The notes under the pieces: model-generated
The model's input: only the letters and a program-made list of their open reading frames with translations
Database searches by the model: none
Told to the model about the DNA's origin: nothing
Position numbers and translations under genes: made by a program
NCBI GenBank assembly: GCA_016870535.1
Contig: VGBK01000010.1
Coordinates: 1 to 35,948 of the forward strand
DNA length: 35,948 nucleotides
DNA from: Actinomycetota bacterium
GTDB lineage: Bacteria; Actinomycetota; Acidimicrobiia; Spongiisociales; UBA11373
Direction of reading: 5' to 3'
Shown here: positions 14,900 to 22,691 of the stretch, piece by piece
Layout: each line of letters begins with the position of its first letter
Position numbering within the stretch: the first letter of the stretch is position 1

Positions 14900-16459
14900 A
14901 TGCGCTGCTCACGCCTCGTGCTTGCCGTCTCGCTCACCGTGGCTTTCTCGGCGGTGGCCGCCGGTCCCGCGGCCGGCGAGGATCCCGCTCCTCGCCTGGT
15001 GGGAGCCACCGAAGTCGATCCGCCGGGCAAGTACCCCTTCGCCGTCGCCCTGGTAGACCGGCACCTCGCCGACGCCTGGCGGGGCCGCTTCTGCGACGGA
15101 GCGTTGGTGGCCGATCGCTTCGTGCTGACCGCCGCCCGCTGCCTGGAGGACCGCCGGGTCGGCGAGGTCGACGTGGTGGTGGGCCGTCACGACTTGAGCG
15201 CAGGCGGCGGCCGCCGGGTGCATGCAGTCGCCTTTCACTTCCATCCCCTGCACGACGGCGCCGACCTCTACGACGCGGCGCTGGTGGAGTTGGAGGCGGC
15301 GGTGCCCTTCCGCCCGGTGACCCTCCCGTCCGTCGACGCCTCGGCCGGCCCGGCAGTGGTGGTCGGCTGGGGCGACACTCTGGAACCCGACCGCCTGCCG
15401 CGCGCCCTGCAGCAAGCGGGGCCGGACCTGCTTCCCGATGCCGATTGCGTCCGGATCTACGGTGCAGGGTTCAGTGCGGCGTCGATGGTCTGCGCCGGCG
15501 ACCTCCGGCAAGGCGGGGTGGGGGCCTGCGCCGGTGACCGGGGCGCTCCCCTGTTCGTGGAGCGGCCCACCGGGCGGGTGCAGGTGGGGATCGCCGGCTG
15601 GGGGGTGGGCTGCGGGCTGCCCGGGTTCCCGGCGCTGTACACGCGGGTGGCGGCAGTGGCTCCCTGGGTGCAGTCGGTCACCAGAACGGGCCCCTTTGCC
15701 TGCGCCGGGCGGGCCCCCACCCACCTGGGCACCCAGGGGGCCGACGTGCTCACCGGGAGCCCGGGCGACGACGTGATCATGGGCCTCGGGGGCAGTGACG
15801 TCATCGACGGAGGCGGGGGTAACGACCTCATCTGTGCCGGCAGCGGCGACGACCGGGTGACCGGCGGGGAGGGGGACGATGTGATCCATGGTGAGGGGGG
15901 CGACGACACCCTGCGCGGCGGCCCCGGCAACGACACCCTCTACGGGGGAGGAGGAGACGACCGGCTCGAAGGCGAGGGGGGCGGGGACCGACTCGACGGC
16001 GGGGAAGGCAACGACCTCCTCAGCGGCGGCCCCGGCCGCGACCGGCTCTACGGCGGCCCCGGCCGCGACGTCCTGGCCGGCAACGGAGGCCGGGACTTCC
16101 TTGCCGGCGGAGGAGGGGCGGATCATCTCATCGGTGGGCCGGGGCTCGATCTGCTGTACGGCGGCCCCGGCCCCGACCGGCTCCTCGGCCGCAGCGGCGC
16201 CGACCGCCTCTTCGGCGGCTCCGGCGAAGACCTGCTGTTCGGTGGCCCGCAGGACGACCTGCTGCGCGGCGGCCCCGGGGCCGACGTGTTGTCGGGAGGC
16301 CTCGGTGACGACATCCTGCACGGAGAGGGAGGCGACGACACCCTGCGCGGTGGCCCCGGCGATGATGTGCTCGTCGGGGGAGACGGCTTCGATCGGGGCA
16401 GCGGCGGCCCGGGCCGGGACGCCTGCCTCCTCGAGAGCGCCGGGGCGTGCGAGATCTAG
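14900..16459 (+). CDS. Secreted trypsin-fold pseudoprotease with C-terminal RTX calcium-binding array
   Basis: 519 residues. Signal peptide 1-26 (cleavage near AAGPAAG/ED). Residues 33-260 follow the S1 (trypsin) pattern: LVGATEVDPPGKYPFAVAL, a TAA-x-C segment, DLYDAALVEL with Asp125, a GWG strand and GACAGDRGAPLF. The catalytic His of TAAHC is Arg80 and the catalytic Ser of GDSGGP is Arg214, so only the Asp remains and peptidase activity is not expected. Residues about 277-507 are some 25 contiguous GGxGxDxLx-type nonapeptides, a calcium-binding beta roll. Start ATG at 14900 with TGGAG upstream; earlier in-frame codons belong to the shadow of the opposite gene. A secreted binding or inhibitor role is the best inference. 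Confidence 0.88.
   Translation: MRCSRLVLAVSLTVAFSAVAAGPAAGEDPAPRLVGATEVDPPGKYPFAVALVDRHLADAWRGRFCDGALVADRFVLTAARCLEDRRVGEVDVVVGRHDLSAGGGRRVHAVAFHFHPLHDGADLYDAALVELEAAVPFRPVTLPSVDASAGPAVVVGWGDTLEPDRLPRALQQAGPDLLPDADCVRIYGAGFSAASMVCAGDLRQGGVGACAGDRGAPLFVERPTGRVQVGIAGWGVGCGLPGFPALYTRVAAVAPWVQSVTRTGPFACAGRAPTHLGTQGADVLTGSPGDDVIMGLGGSDVIDGGGGNDLICAGSGDDRVTGGEGDDVIHGEGGDDTLRGGPGNDTLYGGGGDDRLEGEGGGDRLDGGEGNDLLSGGPGRDRLYGGPGRDVLAGNGGRDFLAGGGGADHLIGGPGLDLLYGGPGPDRLLGRSGADRLFGGSGEDLLFGGPQDDLLRGGPGADVLSGGLGDDILHGEGGDDTLRGGPGDDVLVGGDGFDRGSGGPGRDACLLESAGACEI
15728..16420 (+). repeat. RTX nonapeptide repeat array (27-nt period)
   Basis: About 25 consecutive nine-residue units of the form GGPGxDxLx, in register without insertions. 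Each second turn supplies the Gly/Asp calcium loops of a parallel beta roll. The DNA shows a 27-nt periodicity. In type I-secreted proteins such arrays fold on calcium binding outside the cell; here an N-terminal signal peptide suggests Sec export instead. Confidence 0.9.
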
Positions 16460-16477
16460 CCCGAAACTGCCGGCAGG

Positions 16478-17176
16478 TCAGGCCTCGCCGGCGCGGCCGC
16501 TCGTCCCCTGCTCCGGTTCGGGAGGCGCCGCACGGAGGGATCCGCGATGGTCTCCCCAGGATACGGAGCCGGCCAGCCAGAGCCCGAGGGCGGCAGCGGC
16601 CGGCAGGTGCCAGGCGGCGTGGGCCTGCAGGAGCGAGTGAGGCCGGCACCAGGGACCGCCGCTGCGCCCCAGCCACCAGCAGAGCCCGCCGCCTCCCAGC
16701 AGGAGCCAGGAAAGGAGGGCGGCGGCTCGCGGCATCGTCGGTCGCAAAGGGCGCCTGCGGGCCCCGGTCGCCAGTCCGTGCCCCGCGACGGTGGCGACCA
16801 GCACGCCGACGGCGAGACCATCGAGGTGAGCCGCCCAGGCGGTGAGGCCGGCATGGAAGAGGAAGGCGGCGGTGCCGGCGAGCACCAGAGCCGACGCCGG
16901 CAGGGTGACGCGACCCGCCCTCGCGGCGTGCCTGACCGCCGGGCGGCGGCGCGCCTTCGCCGGTTCGGCGGATAGCAGGGCGATCCCGGTCGCCGCCCGG
17001 GCGAGCGACGACCAGGCGTTGGCCGGCTGGCGGATGAGCCCGGCCCGCGGCGCCTCGCAGTCACAGCCGGAGGCGGGGCAGTCGGCCGGGGCCCCGGGAA
17101 GGCCGAACAGGGCCCAGCCCACGGCGGCGCTCACCACGGCGACCGCTGCCACGGCGAGCCGGCTCCCGAGCCACAT
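16478..17176 (-). CDS. CREST-superfamily-like membrane protein (alkaline ceramidase/PAQR-type motifs)
   Basis: 232 residues from the ATG at 17174-17176, with about six to seven hydrophobic helices. The motif order resembles the CREST membrane hydrolases: Ser56/57 in NAWSSLAR near the first core helix, FLFHAGLTAW with His108 followed by HLDGLA with Asp119, and near the C-terminus QAHAAWH with His186 and His190. In that superfamily a Ser, an Asp and three His surround a zinc ion and hydrolyse amide or lipid bonds. A Cys-rich loop (C33, C38, C40) precedes the first motif. Convergent with the RTX gene (18-nt gap), divergent from polX. Assignment rests on motif pattern, not on full-length recognition. 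Confidence 0.65.
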   Translation of the reverse strand: MWLGSRLAVAAVAVVSAAVGWALFGLPGAPADCPASGCDCEAPRAGLIRQPANAWSSLARAATGIALLSAEPAKARRRPAVRHAARAGRVTLPASALVLAGTAAFLFHAGLTAWAAHLDGLAVGVLVATVAGHGLATGARRRPLRPTMPRAAALLSWLLLGGGGLCWWLGRSGGPWCRPHSLLQAHAAWHLPAAAALGLWLAGSVSWGDHRGSLRAAPPEPEQGTSGRAGEA

Positions 17177-17285
17177 GGCCCCATCATGACCGTTGCCGCC
17201 GGGCGGTGGCGGCCGGGCCGGTGCCGCACCGCGACGCCGGTGTCCCCAGGGGCCCGGCCGGTCCCGGCAGGGAGCAGCCGGCCCG

Positions 17286-17291
17286 TATCCT
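17286..17291 (+). promoter_or_regulatory. Predicted -10 box of a leaderless polX promoter
   Basis: TATCCT followed by six bases and the GTG start at 17298. No Shine-Dalgarno sequence and no clear -35. Same geometry as at dnaX and nrtR. Confidence 0.5.
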
Positions 17292-17297
17292 TCGCCT

Positions 17298-19034
17298 GTG
17301 ATCACCAACGCCGAGATCGCCTCGCTCCTGGGTGAACTGGCGCGGCTCACCATCCTCGAGGAGGGCTCTCCGCAGGCTTTCCGGGTGCGAGCCTATGAAG
17401 CGGCGGCGCGGGCGGTGGAGGGTCTCGACGAGCCGCTGGCGGCGAAGAGCGAAGCCGAGATCGCCGCCCTGAGAGGCCTCGGCCGGGGCACCGCCCGCAA
17501 GGTGCGGGAGTTGGTGGAGACGGGGCGCATCGCCCACCTCGACCGGCTACGCGCCACTTTCCCCCCCTCCTTCCAGGAACTGACCGGCGTGCCCGGCGTG
17601 GGGCCGAAGCGGGCCCTGGCGCTGCGCGATCACCTCGGCATCCGGTCGGTGGAGGACCTCAGGTCGGCCCTCGACGCGGGCGCGGTGCGCACCGTCCCCG
17701 GCTTCGGGGCGAGGACCGAGGAGAACCTGGCCCGGGCCGTCGCCCGCCTCGGCGCCGGCGGCAAAGAACGGCGCACCCCCATCGGCGCCGCCCTGCGCCT
17801 GGCCGGTGACGTTGCGGCGGCCCTGGCCTCGGTGCCCGGGGTGACGCGGGCCGAGGCCATGGGGAGCCTGCGCCGCTTCCGGGAGACCGTCGGCGACGTG
17901 GACGTGGTGGCGGTGGTCGAGGGCGACCCGGGGCCCGTCATGGCCCGCTTCGTGGCCCTCCCGATGGCGGTGGAGGTGATAGCCCATGGGCCGGCCAAGT
18001 CGGCCATCCTCACCTCCGCCGGGATCCAGGTGGATCTGCGGGTGGTGGAACCGCAGCAGTACGGATCGGCTGCGCTGTACTTCACCGGGTCCAAGGCGCA
18101 CAACATCCGGTTGCGGCAACGGGCCATCGAGAGGGGTTGGACCCTGAGCGAGTACGGCCTCGTCGAGGCAGCGAGCGGTCGGGTGCTGGCCTCGGCCACC
18201 GAGGAGGAGATCTACGCCGCCCTGGGCCTGCAGTGGGTGCCCCCCGAGTTGCGGGAGGACGCCGGCGAGGTCGAGTCGGCCGCCGCCGGGGGCCTGCCCC
18301 GGTTGATCGAGCCAGCCGACCTGCGGGGCGACCTGCACGTGCACACCGACCTCTCCGGCGACGGCCGTGAGCCCCTGGAGGTGATGGTGGCTGCCGCCGC
18401 CGCCCGGGGGTACGAGTACCTGGGCATCACCGACCACGGCGAGGACCTGGCCAGCAACGGGGTCGGGCGCGAGGGAATGCTGGCCCAGCGGTCCCGGCTG
18501 GAGGGGCTGCGGGAGCGCTACCCCGGCATGGCCCTGCTCCACGGGGTGGAGTTGAACATCGGCCCCGGCGGCTCGGTCGACTACGACCCGGAGTTCCTCG
18601 CCGGGTTCGACTGGGCGGTAGCCGGGGTGCACACCCACTTCGATCTCGACCGCGAGGCGCAGATGCGGCGCATCTTGACCGCGATGCGGAACCCGGCGGT
18701 GCGGGCCATCGCCCACCCGACCGGGCGGATCATTGGGCGACGCGCCGGCATCGACTTCGATCTGGAGGCGGTGCTGGCCGGCGCGGAGGAGACCGGCACC
18801 GCCCTGGAGATCAACGGCAGCCTCGACCGCCTGGACGCCCCGGTGGAGATGCTGCGGGCCTGCCGGGATCGGCGCGTGGTGCTGCTCATCGGCACCGACG
18901 CTCACCACCCCCGGGAGCTGGGGAACGTCGCTTGGGGAGTAAGCCACGCCCGGCGGGGGTGGGTGGAGCCGGCGCGGGTGGCCAACACCTGGCCCCGGGA
19001 GCGGTTCCTGGAGTGGGCGGCGAGCGGACGCTGA
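17298..19034 (+). CDS. polX: Bacterial family X DNA polymerase with PHP domain
   Basis: 578 residues, the normal size of bacterial PolX, a gap-filling and repair polymerase with an attached PHP nuclease. Order: helix-hairpin-helix domains (1-150, with VPGVGPKRALAL at 98-109), polymerase palm with GSLRR (189-193) and the metal-binding D200-x-D202, third Asp in VDLRV (D246), then the PHP domain from about 335 with DLHVHTDLSGDG, ITDHGED, HGVELN, VHTHFD, IAHPTG and TDAHHP, all metal-binding motifs intact. Both activities are therefore predicted. I chose GTG at 17298 because protein homology starts at ITNAEIASLLGELARL and a TATCCT box lies 6 nt before it. Monocistronic. Confidence 0.96.
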   Translation: MITNAEIASLLGELARLTILEEGSPQAFRVRAYEAAARAVEGLDEPLAAKSEAEIAALRGLGRGTARKVRELVETGRIAHLDRLRATFPPSFQELTGVPGVGPKRALALRDHLGIRSVEDLRSALDAGAVRTVPGFGARTEENLARAVARLGAGGKERRTPIGAALRLAGDVAAALASVPGVTRAEAMGSLRRFRETVGDVDVVAVVEGDPGPVMARFVALPMAVEVIAHGPAKSAILTSAGIQVDLRVVEPQQYGSAALYFTGSKAHNIRLRQRAIERGWTLSEYGLVEAASGRVLASATEEEIYAALGLQWVPPELREDAGEVESAAAGGLPRLIEPADLRGDLHVHTDLSGDGREPLEVMVAAAAARGYEYLGITDHGEDLASNGVGREGMLAQRSRLEGLRERYPGMALLHGVELNIGPGGSVDYDPEFLAGFDWAVAGVHTHFDLDREAQMRRILTAMRNPAVRAIAHPTGRIIGRRAGIDFDLEAVLAGAEETGTALEINGSLDRLDAPVEMLRACRDRRVVLLIGTDAHHPRELGNVAWGVSHARRGWVEPARVANTWPRERFLEWAASGR

Positions 19035-19118
19035 GGGGCTCACCCGTCCGGTGGGGCGGCGTACACTCGCACTGTTGCCGCGGCTCAAGGGAGGCGCGGC
19101 CTGCATCGGGGGATCGCC

Positions 19119-21095
19119 ATGGGCGGGTGTCGGCTTCGGACAAGGGCGGTTGCCTTGTCCTGCCTCCTGCTCGCCGCGTGCGGCGAGGTGCCGCCCGGCG
19201 CTGACCCGTCGACCACGGCCCTCCTCACGAGCACGGCCCCGACCACCATCCCTGTGGCGACCACGTCGACGGCGACCCCGTCGGCCCCCGGTACCACCGC
19301 CGCCGAGCCTGTGGTCCTGCCCACCTACCCGACCGTGGACCAGGGAGTGCTGGCGGAGGTGGCGTTCCTCGACGCTACCTCCGAGGAACTCGTGGCGGAA
19401 CTCGGCGTGGAGGCCTCGGAAGAAGGCGATGGCCTGCGCCTGACTCTGGAGGGTTGCTTCCAGCGCGGCCCCGGGCAGTGGGTTCTTTCCGGGAACGCGG
19501 AACTGCCCGCAGGCATGGAGCGGGCAAAGGTGGGCATGTGGGCCGGGTTCACCCAAGGGGACGTGGGCACCGGCTATCTGGTGGTGGCCACGGTCACGGG
19601 CAGCGGCCCCTTCGCTTTTGGCCTCGACCGACTGGCCGCGGCGACCCAGCGCGAGGTCCCCTACTCGGTCTGGTGGGACCGCCCCGAGGCCTGCGACCTG
19701 TGGGTCGAAGCCGCCGACACCCCGGCGCTCCGGGACGGCGGGACCAGCGCCCCCACCATCTCCACCGCGCCGGTCACCTGGGCGGCACCCGAGGGCACTA
19801 TCCAGGCCCTGGGCGTCGGCGCCGACCTGGGGGATCCGCAGGACTGGCGCCTGTCCTGGGCCTACGCCACTCTCCTGCGCCGGTCCCTGCCCTTCGAGGA
19901 AGTGTGGCTGCCCGCGTCCGGGGGTTACGCCCTGGTCAACGCCGGGTTGGACCACGAGACCTCTTGCCGCTACATGGTCACCGAATCCGACGCGGTGCAG
20001 ATCCTCCAGTGGGCGGACTGCGACTTCGATCCGCCCCGGGTCGTGGGGCAGCCGACCGACCTGCCGGGCTGGGTCGAGGTGGACTACTACGGTCGGCCGT
20101 CGGTGGCCTCAGTGGTCGACGGTGCGGGGGTGAGGATCGAGTCGCCTCGCGGCCTGATGGGCGTCGATGGCTTGCTCGAGATCGCTGCCGGCCTGGTGCC
20201 CTATCGCAACCTCTGGTACACGCCGGTGGCTCCGCCGCCGGGAGCATCGACCGACCTCGACTCCGCGGTGCAGGAGGCCCTGGCCGCGGGTGGCTGGACC
20301 GAACGGGGCCGGTTCGAGGTCTGGGGTTCCCTGAAGGTCGTGGCCACCCGGGTCGGTGAGGACGACATCCCGGGGCGCGTCTACGCCCTCGCCCGGATCT
20401 TCACCGCCCGGCAGTTGTCGAGCGGGGATTGGATCCTCATCGACGACGCCGGGGGCGGGGGCTCCTCGGACTTCTGCTACAACGAGTTCGGCTCCGAGGA
20501 CGCCGAAGGCGGCTACGTGATCCGGTGGGTGGCCGAGCCGGACTGGAGCATCCAGACGCGCCGCGACGGGAAATGGGTGACCATCCCCGCGCCCGGCGGC
20601 TTCTCTTTCGAGCGCGCCGACCCGCGCGACAGCATGGGCCTGCCCACCCGCGCGCTCGACGCCGCCGGGCGGGTGGTGCGCTGCTCAACCTTCGGCTGGT
20701 ACTTGGAGGAGGGTGAGGAGTGGTCCCCCTACCGGCCGCCCGACTCGGTGCGGGACCTCCCCGTAGTGGTGACTCCGAGCACCGGTCTCCGGTCGGGCCA
20801 GGTGGTCACGGTGGAGGGATCGGGGTTCTACCCCAGCACCGGCGTGGAGATCAGGATGTGCCTCGCCGCCAGCGCCCAGTGGGACGACTGGCTCGACTGC
20901 GACGAGGAGGAACCGGCCTACGAACGCACCGGGGCCGCCGGCTTCTTCCGGATCACCGAGGTCCGGGTGCGGCCCACCTTCACCACCCCCTACGGCCTGC
21001 ACGTGGACTGCAGGGTCGAGGCCTGCATCCTCCGGGTGAGCGCCAACACCGGGGTATGGCGCTACGGCTGGGTGCCGCTCGAGTTCGCCGCGTGA
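19119..21095 (+). CDS. Large secreted lipoprotein with neocarzinostatin-like C-terminal domain
   Basis: 658 residues. Lipobox LLAAC with Cys21; a Thr/Ser/Pro/Ala linker to about residue 65 (TSTAPTTIPVATTSTATPS). The 480-residue middle part is rich in Trp and Asp/Glu and I do not recognise it; it has paired Cys residues fitting an extracytoplasmic location. The last 110 residues (VVVTPSTGLRSGQVVTVEGS, then GFYPSTGVEIRMC, DCDEEEP, GAAGFFRITEVRV and VDCRVEACILRVSA) match the neocarzinostatin/macromomycin-like immunoglobulin fold pattern with its two disulfides. In actinobacteria this domain often occurs in surface proteins without any chromophore. The 3' end overlaps the convergent nitroreductase gene by 34 nt. 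Confidence 0.8.
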   Translation: MGGCRLRTRAVALSCLLLAACGEVPPGADPSTTALLTSTAPTTIPVATTSTATPSAPGTTAAEPVVLPTYPTVDQGVLAEVAFLDATSEELVAELGVEASEEGDGLRLTLEGCFQRGPGQWVLSGNAELPAGMERAKVGMWAGFTQGDVGTGYLVVATVTGSGPFAFGLDRLAAATQREVPYSVWWDRPEACDLWVEAADTPALRDGGTSAPTISTAPVTWAAPEGTIQALGVGADLGDPQDWRLSWAYATLLRRSLPFEEVWLPASGGYALVNAGLDHETSCRYMVTESDAVQILQWADCDFDPPRVVGQPTDLPGWVEVDYYGRPSVASVVDGAGVRIESPRGLMGVDGLLEIAAGLVPYRNLWYTPVAPPPGASTDLDSAVQEALAAGGWTERGRFEVWGSLKVVATRVGEDDIPGRVYALARIFTARQLSSGDWILIDDAGGGGSSDFCYNEFGSEDAEGGYVIRWVAEPDWSIQTRRDGKWVTIPAPGGFSFERADPRDSMGLPTRALDAAGRVVRCSTFGWYLEEGEEWSPYRPPDSVRDLPVVVTPSTGLRSGQVVTVEGSGFYPSTGVEIRMCLAASAQWDDWLDCDEEEPAYERTGAAGFFRITEVRVRPTFTTPYGLHVDCRVEACILRVSANTGVWRYGWVPLEFAA

Positions 21096-21535
21096 CGCCG
21101 CCCACCTGAGGTGCGCCGCAGCAGCACCACCGGGATGAGCCGCGCGGTGCGCCTCTGATAGGCGGCGTAGCCCGAGTACTCGGCGACTGCCCGGTCCCAC
21201 AGGCGGGGACGCTCCTCGGGCGTGGCCTCGCGGGCGGTGACGGGGAAGCGGTCTCCATCGATCTGGACCACGGCGCACCCGTGGTGTTGCAGGTTGAGGT
21301 ACCAGGCGGGGTGGCGAGGATGCCCGGCGAAGGAGGCGATCACCACCAGGTCGTCGCCCTCCTCCAGGTAGAGGAGGGGGACGGTGTGGGGGCGGCCGGA
21401 GAGGCGGCCGGTGGTGGTGAGTAGCAGGATGGGGTGGTCAGCGAGGCGCCGTCCCAGCCGCCCCCGGGTGGCGCGGTAGATGACGCGATGGAACGCCGAG
21501 ACGGCCTTGATGGTGGAGCGGCGGGGAGGGGGCAC
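21062..21535 (-). CDS. Deazaflavin (F420)-dependent nitroreductase family protein
   Basis: 157 residues from the GTG at 21533-21535. It matches the DUF385/Ddn-type split-barrel family: FHRVIYRATRGRLGRRL, LLLTTTGRLSGRPHTVPLLY, then VVIASFAGHPRHPAWYLNL and WDRAVAEYSGYAAYQRRTAR. These are the hallmark segments for binding F420 and for hydride transfer to quinones or nitro compounds. The frame stays open far upstream, but there it only shadows the NYN gene on the other strand. Starts are ambiguous; GTG 21535 fits the family length. It overlaps the lipoprotein gene convergently (34 nt) and is divergent from the NYN gene (84-nt gap). Implies that the organism makes F420. Confidence 0.87.
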   Translation of the reverse strand: MPPPRRSTIKAVSAFHRVIYRATRGRLGRRLADHPILLLTTTGRLSGRPHTVPLLYLEEGDDLVVIASFAGHPRHPAWYLNLQHHGCAVVQIDGDRFPVTAREATPEERPRLWDRAVAEYSGYAAYQRRTARLIPVVLLRRTSGGRRHAANSSGTQP

Positions 21536-21606
21536 CGCGGGCCAGTCAAGCAGACTCCGCCCCGGCCACCGGCCGGGCCGCGCCGCGGCCGGGACGAGAG
21601 CGGCAG

Positions 21607-21612
21607 TACCCT
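21607..21612 (+). promoter_or_regulatory. Predicted -10 box of a leaderless NYN-gene promoter
   Basis: TACCCT, seven bases, then ATG at 21620; no Shine-Dalgarno sequence. Tentative. Confidence 0.45.
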
Positions 21613-21619
21613 GGTGCCC

Positions 21620-22663
21620 ATGGATATCCCCGAAGAGCGCCTTGCCCTGTTCCTCGACTACGAGAACCTGGCCATCGGAGCGCGCGAGGACCACGGCGGC
21701 CACGCCTTCGACTTCGGCCCCATCGCCGACGCCCTGGCGGAGCGAGGCCGGGTGGTGGTGCGCCGCGCCTACGCCGACTGGACCATGTTCGACGACGGGC
21801 GCCGCATGCTTGCCGCCCATCAGGTGGAGCTGATCGAGATCCCCCAGCGCATCGGCTCGACCCGGAAGAACGCCGCCGACATCAAGATGGCTGTCGACGC
21901 CGTCGAATTGTCCTTCGAGCGCGGCTACATCACCACCTTCGTGCTGGGCACCGGCGACAGCGACTTCACCCCCCTGGTGCACAAGCTGCGCGAACTGAAC
22001 CGGCGGGTCATCGGCATCGGCTTGCGCGGCTCCACCTCGCCGCTGCTGGCCGCCGCCTGCGACGAGTTCCTCTACTACGAGTCGCTGCCCGGCCTCGATC
22101 TGCCCGAGCGGCGGGAGCGCCGCCGGGCCAAGCCGGGGAAGGCGGCGGAGGAAGCAGTGGCGGCCGCGGCGGAGCCCCCCGAGTTGGCCGACCTCGAGCG
22201 GGTGGTCACCCAGACCCTCAGCGGCTTGCAGCAGTCCGCCGACGGGGTGGTGCTGGCCTCCTTGCTGAAGCGGGCCCTGCTGCGCAAGGATCCCACCTTC
22301 AACGAGGGCGACCACGGCTTCCGCGCCTTCGGCGAACTGCTGCGGCACCTGGCCGATCGCGGGATCATCGAACTCAGCGAGGGGCCCGCCCACGGCGACC
22401 CCGAGGTGGGCTTCCCCCGGGAGGGCGGGCAGGAGGAGGAGGCCTTCGCCCTGCTGCGCCGGGTGGTGGAGAAAGTGGGCAAGGGCAAGCCCGTGCCGCT
22501 GTCCGGGCTCAAGGACCGGCTACGCAAGGCGGATGCCGGCTTCTCCGAGAAGGCCTTCGGCTACCGCGGGTTCTTGCAGTTCTGCAAGGCGGCGGCGGCC
22601 CGGAAGGCCGTTGCCATGGAGTGGGACGAAGAGGCGGAGGACTACCTCCTCACCGCCGAGTGA
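21620..22663 (+). CDS. NYN (PIN-like) nuclease with two OST-HTH/LOTUS domains
   Basis: 347 residues. Residues 7-155 form a NYN/LabA-type (DUF88) domain with the acidic site conserved: D13 in FLDYEN, D87 and D93 in KNAADIKMAVDA, and D113/D115 in GTGDSDF. Such domains are PIN-like metal-dependent RNases. A charged linker (160-185) leads to two winged-helix OST-HTH/LOTUS domains (about 188-258 and 274-345), each with the FR/YRGFxxFxxLL-like helix. LOTUS domains bind RNA, notably G-rich RNA, so an RNA-processing or decay role is inferred; the target is unknown. Start ATG at 21620, preceded by a TACCCT box. Confidence 0.9.
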   Translation: MDIPEERLALFLDYENLAIGAREDHGGHAFDFGPIADALAERGRVVVRRAYADWTMFDDGRRMLAAHQVELIEIPQRIGSTRKNAADIKMAVDAVELSFERGYITTFVLGTGDSDFTPLVHKLRELNRRVIGIGLRGSTSPLLAAACDEFLYYESLPGLDLPERRERRRAKPGKAAEEAVAAAAEPPELADLERVVTQTLSGLQQSADGVVLASLLKRALLRKDPTFNEGDHGFRAFGELLRHLADRGIIELSEGPAHGDPEVGFPREGGQEEEAFALLRRVVEKVGKGKPVPLSGLKDRLRKADAGFSEKAFGYRGFLQFCKAAAARKAVAMEWDEEAEDYLLTAE

Positions 22664-22680
22664 GGCGGACCGGGGTGCGG

Positions 22681-22686
22681 TAGCCT
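22681..22686 (+). promoter_or_regulatory. Predicted -10 box of a leaderless promoter for the DDAH-type gene
   Basis: TAGCCT ends 5 nt before the ATG at 22692, and 17 nt separate this box from the stop of the NYN gene. No Shine-Dalgarno sequence. Tentative. Confidence 0.4.
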
Positions 22687-22691
22687 GCCCC

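Noticed and set aside
15728-16420. 27-nt periodic repeats as a CRISPR array
   Set aside because: The period comes from RTX nonapeptide codons, has no spacers and lies inside one reading frame.
17547-19955. Long minus-strand frame of about 800 codons
   Set aside because: Shadow of polX and the lipoprotein gene; Gly/Pro/His-rich composition with no recognisable domain.
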